A stretch of DNA of 37,928 nt from Bacteroidota bacterium (lineage in GTDB: Bacteria > Bacteroidota > Bacteroidia > AKYH767-A > OLB10): contig JAHEKC010000004.1 in the NCBI GenBank assembly GCA_024638565.1, forward strand, positions 29,863-67,790, given 5' to 3'. The notes under the pieces were generated by a model, which made no database searches, was not told the DNA's origin, and saw only the letters and a list, made by a program, of their open reading frames with translations. Made by a program: the position numbers and the translations under genes. Position 1 is the stretch's first letter. The number at the start of each line of letters is the position of its first letter. Shown in pieces: positions 9,743-19,993 of the stretch.

Positions 9743-11242
9743 ATGGCACAAAGGGAAAACAGTCATATTGAATTGGATAGGCAAGCAACCGCAACTGCAA
9801 GCCGGCATGATGTGCAAACGGCAATCCGCGGCCGGTTTTACATTGAAAGCTATGGCTGCCAGATGAACTTTTCGGACAGCGAGATCGTGGCATCCATCCT
9901 TTCGGAAGAAGGGTATGCGCTTACGCGCGATGCCGCGCAGGCCGACATGGTTTTTCTGAATACCTGTGCCATCCGGGACAATGCGGAGCAGCGGGTCCGG
10001 CAAAGACTGCAGGATTTCCGTCAGCACAAACAAAGGAAGCCCGGCCTGGTGGTGGGCATGCTGGGCTGTATGGCAGAAAGGCTGAAGACCCAATTGCTGG
10101 ACGAGGAGAAACTGGTGGACCTGGTGGCAGGCCCGGATGCATACCGTGACCTTCCGCGACTGGTGGAAAGCGCCTCCGGCGGCCAGAAAGCCGTGAATGT
10201 GTTGCTGTCCCGGGAGGAAACGTATGCAGACATCAGCCCCGTGCGCCTGTCGCCCGGTGGCATTACGGCTTTCCTGTCAATCATGCGCGGCTGCGACAAC
10301 ATGTGCTCCTTCTGCGTGGTGCCGTTCACCAGGGGCCGGGAACGCAGCCGTGACCCGGTGTCCATTGCAGCGGAAGCGAAACATCTGTACCTGAATGGAT
10401 GCAGGGAGATCACCCTCCTGGGACAGAATGTGGATTCATACCTGTGGCATGCTGGTCCCAACGACAAGAAAGGCATCCGCCGTGCCGGCGTGGATGGGGA
10501 GGCTCTTTCCTTCGCGGGGCTGCTGGACCGCGTGGCACGCATTCATCCTGACCTTCGCATCCGCTTCTCGACCAGCAACCCGCGTGACATGACAGATGAT
10601 GTGCTGCATGTCATGGCAGCTCATGAAAATATCTGCAAATACATCCACCTGCCGGTGCAGTCCGGTTCCACCGTTGTGCTTGAGCGCATGAACCGGGGTT
10701 ACAGCAGGGCGGAATATATGGATCGCATTGCGGCCATCCGCCGCATCCTGCCCGGATGCGGCATCTCCACGGATATCATCTGCGGGTTCTGCGGCGAAAC
10801 GGAAGATGAGCACCACGAAACACTTGATGTGATGCGGGAGGTAGCCTTCGATTTCGCCTATATGTTCGCTTACTCCGAAAGACCGGGTACAGCTGCAGCC
10901 AGGCAGTACCGGGACGACATTTCTTCTGAGGTGAAATCGCGCCGGCTGCGTGAAGTGGTGGACCTTCAGATGGCGCTTTCTCTTGAAAGCAATGAAAAGG
11001 ATGTGGGCAGCGTTTTCCGCGTGCTGGCTGAAGGTCCGTCGCGGCGCTCACCCGATGACCTGTTCGGAAGGAATTCACAGAACAAGGTGATCGTATTCCC
11101 TGCCGGCGATCATAAGCCGGGGGATTATACAGATATCCTCGTGGACAGGTGCACGGCTGCCACCTTGTTGGGCAAAACAAAAGGACACAACGGCAAAGTG
11201 TCACAACCCGGAACGCTGCAGGGATCCGGTGAGGTGGAATAG
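9743..11242 (+). CDS. miaB: tRNA (N6-isopentenyl adenosine(37)-C2)-methylthiotransferase MiaB
   Basis: Radical-SAM methylthiotransferase: SYGCQMNFSDSE, LNTCAIRDNAEQR, MLGCMAERL, MRGCDNMCSFCVVPFTRGRERSR. ORF track opens at TTG 9725; ATG at 9743 preferred. Confidence 0.95.
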   Translation: MAQRENSHIELDRQATATASRHDVQTAIRGRFYIESYGCQMNFSDSEIVASILSEEGYALTRDAAQADMVFLNTCAIRDNAEQRVRQRLQDFRQHKQRKPGLVVGMLGCMAERLKTQLLDEEKLVDLVAGPDAYRDLPRLVESASGGQKAVNVLLSREETYADISPVRLSPGGITAFLSIMRGCDNMCSFCVVPFTRGRERSRDPVSIAAEAKHLYLNGCREITLLGQNVDSYLWHAGPNDKKGIRRAGVDGEALSFAGLLDRVARIHPDLRIRFSTSNPRDMTDDVLHVMAAHENICKYIHLPVQSGSTVVLERMNRGYSRAEYMDRIAAIRRILPGCGISTDIICGFCGETEDEHHETLDVMREVAFDFAYMFAYSERPGTAAARQYRDDISSEVKSRRLREVVDLQMALSLESNEKDVGSVFRVLAEGPSRRSPDDLFGRNSQNKVIVFPAGDHKPGDYTDILVDRCTAATLLGKTKGHNGKVSQPGTLQGSGEVE

Positions 11243-11283
11243 TGTTTCCGGCCCGGCATGCACGCGGCAAACAAATTAAACGG

Positions 11284-12504
11284 ATGAAAGTACAGGATAT
11301 CAAACAACGGTTCGGCATCATCGGCGGCTCACCGGAACTGGACCATGCCATCGATACCGCCCGGCAGGTGGCCTCCACCGACCTGACCGTACTTATCACG
11401 GGCGAAAGCGGGTCAGGGAAGGAGGTATTTCCCCAGATCATCCATCAGCTGAGTGCACGCAAGCATGGCTCATATATCGCTGTCAACTGCGGTGCCATAC
11501 CGGAAGGCACCATTGATTCTGAATTGTTCGGGCATGAAAAGGGATCGTTTACCGGCGCACACGAGGCACGCAAGGGTTATTTCGAGGTCGTCAACGGGGG
11601 CACCATTTTCCTGGACGAAGTGGCGGAGTTACCCCTGCTCACACAGGTGAGGCTGCTGCGTGTGCTCGAATCCGGTGAATTCATCCGGGTAGGTTCTTCC
11701 AAGGTGCAGAAAACAGATGTGCGGGTGGTGGCAGCCTCCAACGTGGACCTGCCACAGGCCATCGGCAAAGGAAAGTTCAGGGAAGACCTTTACTACCGGC
11801 TCAACACAGTCCCCATCCATATTCCAGCGCTGCGCGAACGCAAGGACGACATCATGCTCCTGTTCCGGAGATTCGCAAGTGACTTTGCGGATAAGTACAA
11901 AATGCCGCCGGTGAAGCTGCTTCCCGAAGCCCGGAAGCTGTTGACGGATTACCGCTGGACCGGCAATGTCAGGCAACTGAAAAACGTGACGGAACAGTTA
12001 TCCATCCTTGAAAAGGAAAAGGAGATCACCGGTGAGGTATTGATGAAATACCTGCCCAAGGATTTATTTTCGTCCGTGCCTGCCTTGTATCATGACCCTT
12101 CCAAACAGGATTTTAATGAACGGGAAATTCTCTACAAGGTGCTGCTGGAAATGCGCAAGGATGTAAACGATCTTAAAAAACTTGTCCTCGGCATCATTGA
12201 ACAGGGAGGGGCGGGTGAAATCGAAAAGCATAACGTTCAGCTTATAGACCGGCTCACGCGTGATGTGGTCGAAAGCCCGGCGGAAAATGAAACCATCACC
12301 TTTCAGCCCGGACCCGCGCAACCTGCCCCTATAGAGCCACACGAGGAAGTGGAAGAGACGCTGTCCATCTCTGAAAAGGAAAAGGAGCTGATAAAGAAAG
12401 CCATCGAAAAGCACCGCGGCAAAAGAAAGCATGCCGCCAGGGAACTGGGCATTTCCGAACGAACCCTGTACAGGAAAATCCAGGAATACGGGCTTAAGGT
12501 CTGA
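11284..12504 (+). CDS. Sigma-54-interacting AAA+ transcriptional activator with Fis-type HTH and no receiver domain
   Basis: Walker A GESGSGKE, GSFTGA (sigma-54 contact loop), GGTIFLDEVAEL Walker B, WTGNVRQLKN; C-terminal KRKHAARELGISERTLYRKIQEYGL. ORF track opens at GTG 11242; ATG 11284 preferred. Confidence 0.92.
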   Translation: MKVQDIKQRFGIIGGSPELDHAIDTARQVASTDLTVLITGESGSGKEVFPQIIHQLSARKHGSYIAVNCGAIPEGTIDSELFGHEKGSFTGAHEARKGYFEVVNGGTIFLDEVAELPLLTQVRLLRVLESGEFIRVGSSKVQKTDVRVVAASNVDLPQAIGKGKFREDLYYRLNTVPIHIPALRERKDDIMLLFRRFASDFADKYKMPPVKLLPEARKLLTDYRWTGNVRQLKNVTEQLSILEKEKEITGEVLMKYLPKDLFSSVPALYHDPSKQDFNEREILYKVLLEMRKDVNDLKKLVLGIIEQGGAGEIEKHNVQLIDRLTRDVVESPAENETITFQPGPAQPAPIEPHEEVEETLSISEKEKELIKKAIEKHRGKRKHAARELGISERTLYRKIQEYGLKV

Positions 12505-12527
12505 CCAATATGCTTACGGGAAAGGTC

Positions 12528-13022
12528 ATGAAATCCACCCTTTACATATGCCTGCTGCTGGCCATGGCCTCCTGCAGGAATTATTCATTCACGGGTGCCT
12601 CCATTGCGGCAGATGCCAAAACAGTAAGTGTGGGGACATTTCCAAACCGTGCACCCATTGTCAACCCGTACCTCAGCCAGCAGTTTGCCGAATCCCTAAG
12701 GGATAAGTTCGTTTCCGAAACGAATCTCGCGGTGGTTCAGCAACAGGGCGACCTTCAGTTTGAAGGCGCCATCGTGAACTACCAGACACAGCCTGCAGCC
12801 ATCCAGGGCAATGACAATGCGGCATTGAACAGGCTTACAATTACCGTGAATGTGAAATTCACGAATTCAAGTGAACCCAAAAATGATTTCGAACAGAAGT
12901 TTTCGCGGTATGTGGAATATGACAGCAAGCTCAGCCTCGCTTCCGTGGAACAGGACCTGGTAACCGAGGTCAACAGGCAACTGGTGGATGACATATTCAA
13001 CAAGGCCGTCATTAACTGGTAA
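12528..13022 (+). CDS. LptE family (LPS assembly) lipoprotein
   Basis: Lipobox LLLAMASC; RNYSFTGASIAADAKTVSVGTFPNRAPIVNPYLSQQFAESLRDKF resembles Bacteroidota LptE; follows the sigma-54 activator. Confidence 0.8.
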   Translation: MKSTLYICLLLAMASCRNYSFTGASIAADAKTVSVGTFPNRAPIVNPYLSQQFAESLRDKFVSETNLAVVQQQGDLQFEGAIVNYQTQPAAIQGNDNAALNRLTITVNVKFTNSSEPKNDFEQKFSRYVEYDSKLSLASVEQDLVTEVNRQLVDDIFNKAVINW

Positions 13023-13023
13023 C

Positions 13024-13971
13024 ATGGAACGGGCACCCTTCATGAAGCTGCTGAAGCATCCCGCCCCCGCTGAAGGGGAGGTGGAAGCACTGCAGGAAAT
13101 GCTCCGTGAATACCCGTATTTCCAGGCAGCGCATATGCTGCGAGCCAAATTGCTGAAGGAAGCCGGTGATGAGCGCTACGGCGAAAGCCTCAGGAAAGCC
13201 GCCGCGTATGCGCCGGACCGCAAGAAACTTTTCGAGCTGGTGGAAAAAGGTTCCGCCGCCCCCGCCTCGTCGCCCCGCGGGACGCCGGTGGTCACCGTGA
13301 CCGGACCGGAAGCAGGGTTGCAGGACCTGCAGCGGCCGGAGGAAAAGGAGCCCGTGCTGCCCGCGGCACCCGATCCCGGCGAACAGGAACGCCCGGAAGT
13401 ACCGCCGGCCTCACCAGCTGTACCCCTGTTCGAAACCCCGGTCCCCGACTATTTTGACCAGACCGGAACTGAAGAGACCCCGGAAACGAAGAAGCAGGAA
13501 CCCGTACCCGGGCTGGAACCCGCATCCGTTCCGGAATCCGCCGGCAAGTCCGATCACCTTTTGGGACACCGGGATGAAAACCATGGATTCACCGACTGGC
13601 TTTCCATGTGCGCCCCGGTTGAAATCCGGGAATCCGATGCCTTGGGAATGGCACCCCCAGGCAAGCCCGGTAAAGAGACGGCCCCGGACACCCCTGCCCC
13701 GCCTGCTGCCGGTGAGCTGCTGGAACGGTTCATTAACGAGGAACCACGTATAGCCCCGGCCCGCGCTTCATTCTATTCCGCATCCAATATGGCCCGCAAG
13801 AGCGTGGAAGATGAAGGAGACCTGGTCTCCCCCACCCTTGCACACATATATTATATGCAGGGAAACCGAAAAAAGGCCATTGAGACCTATGAGAAGCTGC
13901 GGTTGCTATATCCCGAAAAAAGCGGTTTCTTTGCGGCCCGCATCGAGGAGATCAAAAAGTCTGGCGACTGA
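13024..13971 (+). CDS. Hypothetical protein with Pro-rich middle and TPR-like C-terminus
   Basis: ORF 12988-13971 with ATG at 13024 directly after the lptE stop; C-terminal LAHIYYMQGNRKKAIETYEKLRLLYPEKSGFFAARIEEIKK is TPR-like. Confidence 0.75.
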   Translation: MERAPFMKLLKHPAPAEGEVEALQEMLREYPYFQAAHMLRAKLLKEAGDERYGESLRKAAAYAPDRKKLFELVEKGSAAPASSPRGTPVVTVTGPEAGLQDLQRPEEKEPVLPAAPDPGEQERPEVPPASPAVPLFETPVPDYFDQTGTEETPETKKQEPVPGLEPASVPESAGKSDHLLGHRDENHGFTDWLSMCAPVEIRESDALGMAPPGKPGKETAPDTPAPPAAGELLERFINEEPRIAPARASFYSASNMARKSVEDEGDLVSPTLAHIYYMQGNRKKAIETYEKLRLLYPEKSGFFAARIEEIKKSGD

Positions 13972-14043
13972 CAAGGCCTTGCCGGCGGGCGGCGAAGAGG
14001 CCGAATTGACGCAATAGACTGACAATTAAAGACTAACACCTAT

Positions 14044-14412
14044 ATGTATACCGCCATTACCGTATTCCTGATCCTGGCGAGCATTCTGCTGGTGCTGATC
14101 ATCCTGGTGCAGAACTCCAAGGGTGGAGGACTGGCAGCAGGTTTCAGCTCGGGAACACAGCTGATGGGGGTGCGGAAGACCACCGACCTGCTAGAGCGAC
14201 TAACCTGGGGATTAGCCATTTCCATCTTCGTGCTGTCTGTGGCTGGTACCTTTGCGCTGCCCAGGAACCAGCAGGGTGTCGCACCTTCCTCTATCCAGGA
14301 ACAAATCGACCAGGCCACCGTTCCGGCAGCCCAGGCACCGCTGCCTCCAAACGCTGCTGAAGGACAGCCCGGCCAGGCACAACCTGCCCCGTCAGAAAAC
14401 CCGGCCCCTTAA
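14044..14412 (+). CDS. secG: Preprotein translocase subunit SecG
   Basis: 122 aa; two TM segments, LIILVQNSKGGGLAAGFSSGTQLMGVRKTTDLLERLTW. Confidence 0.95.
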   Translation: MYTAITVFLILASILLVLIILVQNSKGGGLAAGFSSGTQLMGVRKTTDLLERLTWGLAISIFVLSVAGTFALPRNQQGVAPSSIQEQIDQATVPAAQAPLPPNAAEGQPGQAQPAPSENPAP

Positions 14413-14442
14413 CCGTCTTATTGTCAGCAACAGGGTCTTGTT

Positions 14443-14484
14443 ATGCCATGTTGACCAATGGCATGTCAGGTCAGGGCCCCTGAC
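14443..14484. promoter_or_regulatory. Stacked inverted repeats upstream of groES (possible operator or upstream activator site)
   Basis: ATGCCAT-gttgacca-ATGGCAT (14443-14464), followed closely by GTCAGGG-c-CCCTGAC (14470-14484). No T-tract follows, so not an obvious terminator. Confidence 0.45.
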
Positions 14485-14523
14485 AGTACCACATCGGCTG
14501 AAAAAATGGCAGTATTCCGGCTG

Positions 14524-14539
14524 TGGCACAGTTGATGCA
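14524..14539 (+). promoter_or_regulatory. Putative sigma-54 (-24/-12) promoter for groES-groEL
   Basis: TGGCACAGTTGATGCA: GG-N10-GC spacing and close match to TGGCACG-N4-TTGCW; 55 nt upstream of the groES ATG. Confidence 0.5.
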
Positions 14540-14594
14540 GAGGGGCTCTCGACAACTAAAAATTCAAAGTCTAACTAATAAAACAAGCATTGAT

Positions 14595-14873
14595 ATGAGC
14601 AAAATGAAGCTTAAGCCCCTGGCTGACCGCGTCATCGTAGAGGCGGCTCCTGCCGAAGAAAAAACGGCAAGTGGCATCATCATTCCCGATACGGCGAAGG
14701 AAAAGCCACAGCGGGGCAAGGTGGTAGCTGTCGGATCCGGCAAAAAGGACGAACCCATGACGGTAAAAGTTGGAGACACGGTACTGTACGGAAAGTATTC
14801 CGGCACCGAGATCACTGTTGAATCCAGTGAATACCTCATTATGCGCGAGAGCGACATCTTCGCCATCCTCTGA
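14595..14873 (+). CDS. groES: Co-chaperonin GroES
   Basis: [76 protein letters not shown] at 14595. Confidence 0.97.
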   Translation: MSKMKLKPLADRVIVEAAPAEEKTASGIIIPDTAKEKPQRGKVVAVGSGKKDEPMTVKVGDTVLYGKYSGTEITVESSEYLIMRESDIFAIL

Positions 14874-14935
14874 GAAGGGATACCCTATTCAAAACAAAAA
14901 CCGAAAACAATACATTAACTGGAAACACAATCTGA

Positions 14936-16576
<1,641 letters not shown>

Positions 16577-16597
16577 TCCATCTCCCGAATCAAATTC

Positions 16598-16631
16598 AAA
16601 TCCCGTTCCGGCCTGCCGGAACGGGATTTTT
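16598..16631 (+). terminator. Rho-independent terminator after groEL
   Basis: AAATCCCGTTCCGGCCTGCCGGAACGGGATTTTT: long GC-rich perfect hairpin plus T-run, right after the groEL stop. Confidence 0.9.
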
Positions 16632-16668
16632 GCTTCCCCATCCCCGGGGTCCCCGCTGAAAGAAGACG

Positions 16669-18465
16669 CTAGTTAACCACGAACTTCTTCACCAGGCGAC
16701 GGCCTCCTGAAAAAACGGTTATAAAGTACAATCCGCCGGTCCAGCCGCTTGTGTCCAGGAAAAAACTTTCCTGGTCCGTACCGGGATGACGGGCTCCTGC
16801 CTTAAGCAGGCGTCCCCTGGAATCGGTTACTTCCAACCGAAGATGCTTGCCGGCCAATCCGGAACACACCACCACGACACCATTGCCGGTAACGGGCACG
16901 ATGCCGAAAGACCATAAACCGATATTCGCATGTCCCGCGGCAGCGGACGGTAAATCATTGCATATGGTCAATCCCGTTCCCGCAAGGTACCGTTCCCTGG
17001 CAGGGATGGTCTGCCCGCCCACGGGGTTGGGTGTGCCGATATTCGGAAACGGCGAGGCGATGTTCCAGAATGCCGGAACGGCATCAAGGTAATAGGAAGT
17101 GTCATCCAGCACCTGGGTCCCCGGCGGCACAATGACCCCGTTGTCGTTGTTGCCGTACTCAAGGTGATCCGTACCACTAAGGGCATATTGCCCCTGGCCT
17201 AACCCGGTGCCGGTAATATCGTTTCCCACGAAATTCTGCCGGTCGCTGTCGACCGAACCGCCCAGGCATATGACGCCATACCGCTCCACACGGTTCCGGA
17301 AAAAAGTATTGAAGGGCCCGGAGGGACCCCATGCCTGGTCGATCACCAGGTTCTGGCAGATGTTACCCTCGAACAAATTGGCAAAAGGGAAGTGCCCGTG
17401 CAGGGAGATGTCCGCACCGAAATCATTCGGGAATTCGGATCGAAAGGGATCGATGGAATAATTATAGGCAAACACATTCCCGCTGGCCCCCTGCTTGACC
17501 ATCATGGCATGGCGCAGGAACCGGAAAATGTTATTCTCGATCCTGCTGTCGCCCGTATGCGCGGCCATCACCACACCGTACCCGTGCGTGGATGCACCGT
17601 CGTAATTGTATGCATGATGAAAATAGGAACCCGTGATCTCCAGGTGGCTGCTGGTCTCCGCCCAGACATGCGCCCCGATGCTTGACACGCTTTCGATACC
17701 GCGAATCCTGCAATGCACGGCGTACTGGCAGTAAACCGCGTAATTGACACCGGGCGCCGTACTGTCGGTCCGGCTTATAGAAAGGCATTCTAGCCCGCTG
17801 GCAAAACGCGGTGTGATCTGGCGGATTTCCGGCTGCAGGGCCACGTTCAAATTCATGCGCAGCGGTGTATCTATGTATACCGAATCTCCCGCCACGGAAT
17901 CGACCCGTGCCATATGTCCCACTGAATACTGGGCCCAGGCGGCCGGGTTGGTATCCCAGGATCCGTTCAGCTGCCGCAATTCGATATGGTCTCCCGCAGA
18001 AAACAGGTACGCACTGTCCGAGACCAGCTTTCGCGAGTCCTTTTCCAGGCCACCGGCCAAAGGGTAATACGGAGCGGTTTGCCCCTTGACGATATTGATA
18101 CAATTGCTTGTCATTCCGCCCAGATCAAAAACCAGGCGGCTCGCTGCAGCAGAAGCGCCCTTCAGCATCATGCTGTCACCCATGTACACCGGACCGTTCA
18201 TCAGGTAGTTGCCCGCGGGAAAATAGACCACGCCATTTCCGTTAAGTGAAGTCATCGCGGCAACCACGGCCGGCAGGTCGTTGGTGATGCCATTGCCCGC
18301 AGCGCCGAAAGCAGTCACGTCCGCCACATTGGATGTGTCCACATTGAAACCGGAGGCCCCTGCCCCGGACCAATCCGTTCGTATCGAATCCGGGATCACC
18401 TGCCCATGGCTGGCAATGGCGTAGGCCATAAACAGCAGGCACGTGGCTGTATGGCGAGAGGTCAT
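16669..18465 (-). CDS. Secreted pectate-lyase-like parallel beta-helix protein with T9SS C-terminal sorting domain
   Basis: 598 aa; signal peptide; VADVTAFGAAGNGITNDLPAVVAAMTSLNGNGVVYFPAGNYLM (pectate-lyase-3-like); C-terminal LKAGARHPGTDQESFFLDTSGWTGGLYFITVFSGGRRLVKKFVVN. Confidence 0.85.
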   Translation of the reverse strand: MTSRHTATCLLFMAYAIASHGQVIPDSIRTDWSGAGASGFNVDTSNVADVTAFGAAGNGITNDLPAVVAAMTSLNGNGVVYFPAGNYLMNGPVYMGDSMMLKGASAAASRLVFDLGGMTSNCINIVKGQTAPYYPLAGGLEKDSRKLVSDSAYLFSAGDHIELRQLNGSWDTNPAAWAQYSVGHMARVDSVAGDSVYIDTPLRMNLNVALQPEIRQITPRFASGLECLSISRTDSTAPGVNYAVYCQYAVHCRIRGIESVSSIGAHVWAETSSHLEITGSYFHHAYNYDGASTHGYGVVMAAHTGDSRIENNIFRFLRHAMMVKQGASGNVFAYNYSIDPFRSEFPNDFGADISLHGHFPFANLFEGNICQNLVIDQAWGPSGPFNTFFRNRVERYGVICLGGSVDSDRQNFVGNDITGTGLGQGQYALSGTDHLEYGNNDNGVIVPPGTQVLDDTSYYLDAVPAFWNIASPFPNIGTPNPVGGQTIPARERYLAGTGLTICNDLPSAAAGHANIGLWSFGIVPVTGNGVVVVCSGLAGKHLRLEVTDSRGRLLKAGARHPGTDQESFFLDTSGWTGGLYFITVFSGGRRLVKKFVVN

Positions 18466-18536
18466 AAAAGCAGCGTTCTTGTTTTAAAAAAGAATCGAAC
18501 TATAAATTTCATACAAGTCAATGCATGACACTTCCT

Positions 18537-19757
18537 TTAACCTTTTATCACCTTCCTGAATACAGTAGTTGCGGCCGTTCGAATCTCGACAATGTACACG
18601 CCCGGTGACAGGCCTGAAAAATCCAGGTGAAACACTGTCATTCCGCTGTGCACAGATACTGGGCGTACATGCCGTTCTTTCCCCCGGGAATCCAGGATCC
18701 TTAACTGCTCAACTTCCGCGCCGGGAAACCGTACCACCAATTCCGTACTTACAGGATTCGGAAACAAGGACAACATGATCTGTCCGGTTTCCCCTGCCGA
18801 TGTCACGGAGTCCGGTGTGTATTCCCACAGATCGGAAGCGTAATTCCCTCCCGTGTTGCCCATACCGATATAGCCCTTGCCGCCAATCGCGAAGCCGAAT
18901 GCATCGTCGCGTGCCTGGCCGCCGAAGCTTGCTTTTTGTGTCCATATATCGGGCACAGGGTCGTACTGCCAAAAATCCTGCATGTAGTTGGCGGTGCCCT
19001 GCCTGCCCGTACCGACGTAACCGAAATTTCCGAGACTGAAGGAGACCGCCCAGAATCGCGGGCCTCCGCCAAAACTTGCCAGCTGCGTCCAGGTATCACC
19101 GACCGGATCGTAAGTCCATAACTCATCGAGATCGCCGGTTCCGTCACGACCCGTGGCGATATACCCGTCTGTCCCGATGGTAAAACCCGTGCAGTATATC
19201 CGTTCCGTACCTGCAAAATCGTTGAGTTGCGTCCATTGGTCCGCCACCGGATCGTACTCCCAGAAATCCTTGCGCATCACCGGGAAATTGGAGTCCGTAC
19301 CGGTGCCTACGTATCCCTTGCCGTTGATGGCAAATGCAAAGCAATAGCCTGCAGGTCCGCCGCCGTAGGATGCAATGGGTGACCAAATGTTGTTTTGCGT
19401 ATCGTAACCATAAAAGTCGTCCTGGTAATTCCCCCCGCCGCAACTCGTGCCCGTACCCACGTACCCTACGCTGTCAATGGCAAATCCTACCCCGGCATTA
19501 CGCACCACGCCAGGATATGAGGCGAGCTGGGTCCACGTGTCGGTGGACTGGTCGTACGACCAGAAGTCGTTCAGGCAGGGGCCCATGTAGCCCGTGGCCA
19601 TATAGGCTTTGGTCCCCACGACGAATCCCGCCGGCCCCTCCCGGCCGGGGCCTGACAGGCCAGATTTGGAGGTCCAGCTGTCGGCAGTAACAGTTTGCAC
19701 CCATCCAGTAAGAAAAAACAACAATAAACGTATCCGGGTCATCAATCGACTGTTCAA
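18537..19757 (-). CDS. Secreted kelch-repeat beta-propeller protein with T9SS C-terminal sorting domain
   Basis: 406 aa; repeated GYVGTG...DFWxYDPxxDxWTQLASFGG modules; C-terminal LFPNPVSTELVVRFPGAEVEQLRILDSRGK...GLSPGVYIVEIRTAATTVFRKVIKG. Confidence 0.88.
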   Translation of the reverse strand: MNSRLMTRIRLLLFFLTGWVQTVTADSWTSKSGLSGPGREGPAGFVVGTKAYMATGYMGPCLNDFWSYDQSTDTWTQLASYPGVVRNAGVGFAIDSVGYVGTGTSCGGGNYQDDFYGYDTQNNIWSPIASYGGGPAGYCFAFAINGKGYVGTGTDSNFPVMRKDFWEYDPVADQWTQLNDFAGTERIYCTGFTIGTDGYIATGRDGTGDLDELWTYDPVGDTWTQLASFGGGPRFWAVSFSLGNFGYVGTGRQGTANYMQDFWQYDPVPDIWTQKASFGGQARDDAFGFAIGGKGYIGMGNTGGNYASDLWEYTPDSVTSAGETGQIMLSLFPNPVSTELVVRFPGAEVEQLRILDSRGKERHVRPVSVHSGMTVFHLDFSGLSPGVYIVEIRTAATTVFRKVIKG

Positions 19758-19993
19758 TTACAAGCAACTTCGTGGAACGGTGACTTTCAAGAAATAATTC
19801 GACAAGGTAAATACCTTTTTGGACACCGGCAATATACATGTAGGTATGCAGGGTCACCGGTTTTTTTTAATGCCTTGGCCCGGGGTGATTGCGATTCCGC
19901 AGATTCGGGGTTAACCCGTTCAATACCAATTTTTCAGGCCAGATGGCCGATCTCAAATATTGCTTAAATTCGCAGGCTCAGCGCGCCTGGATA

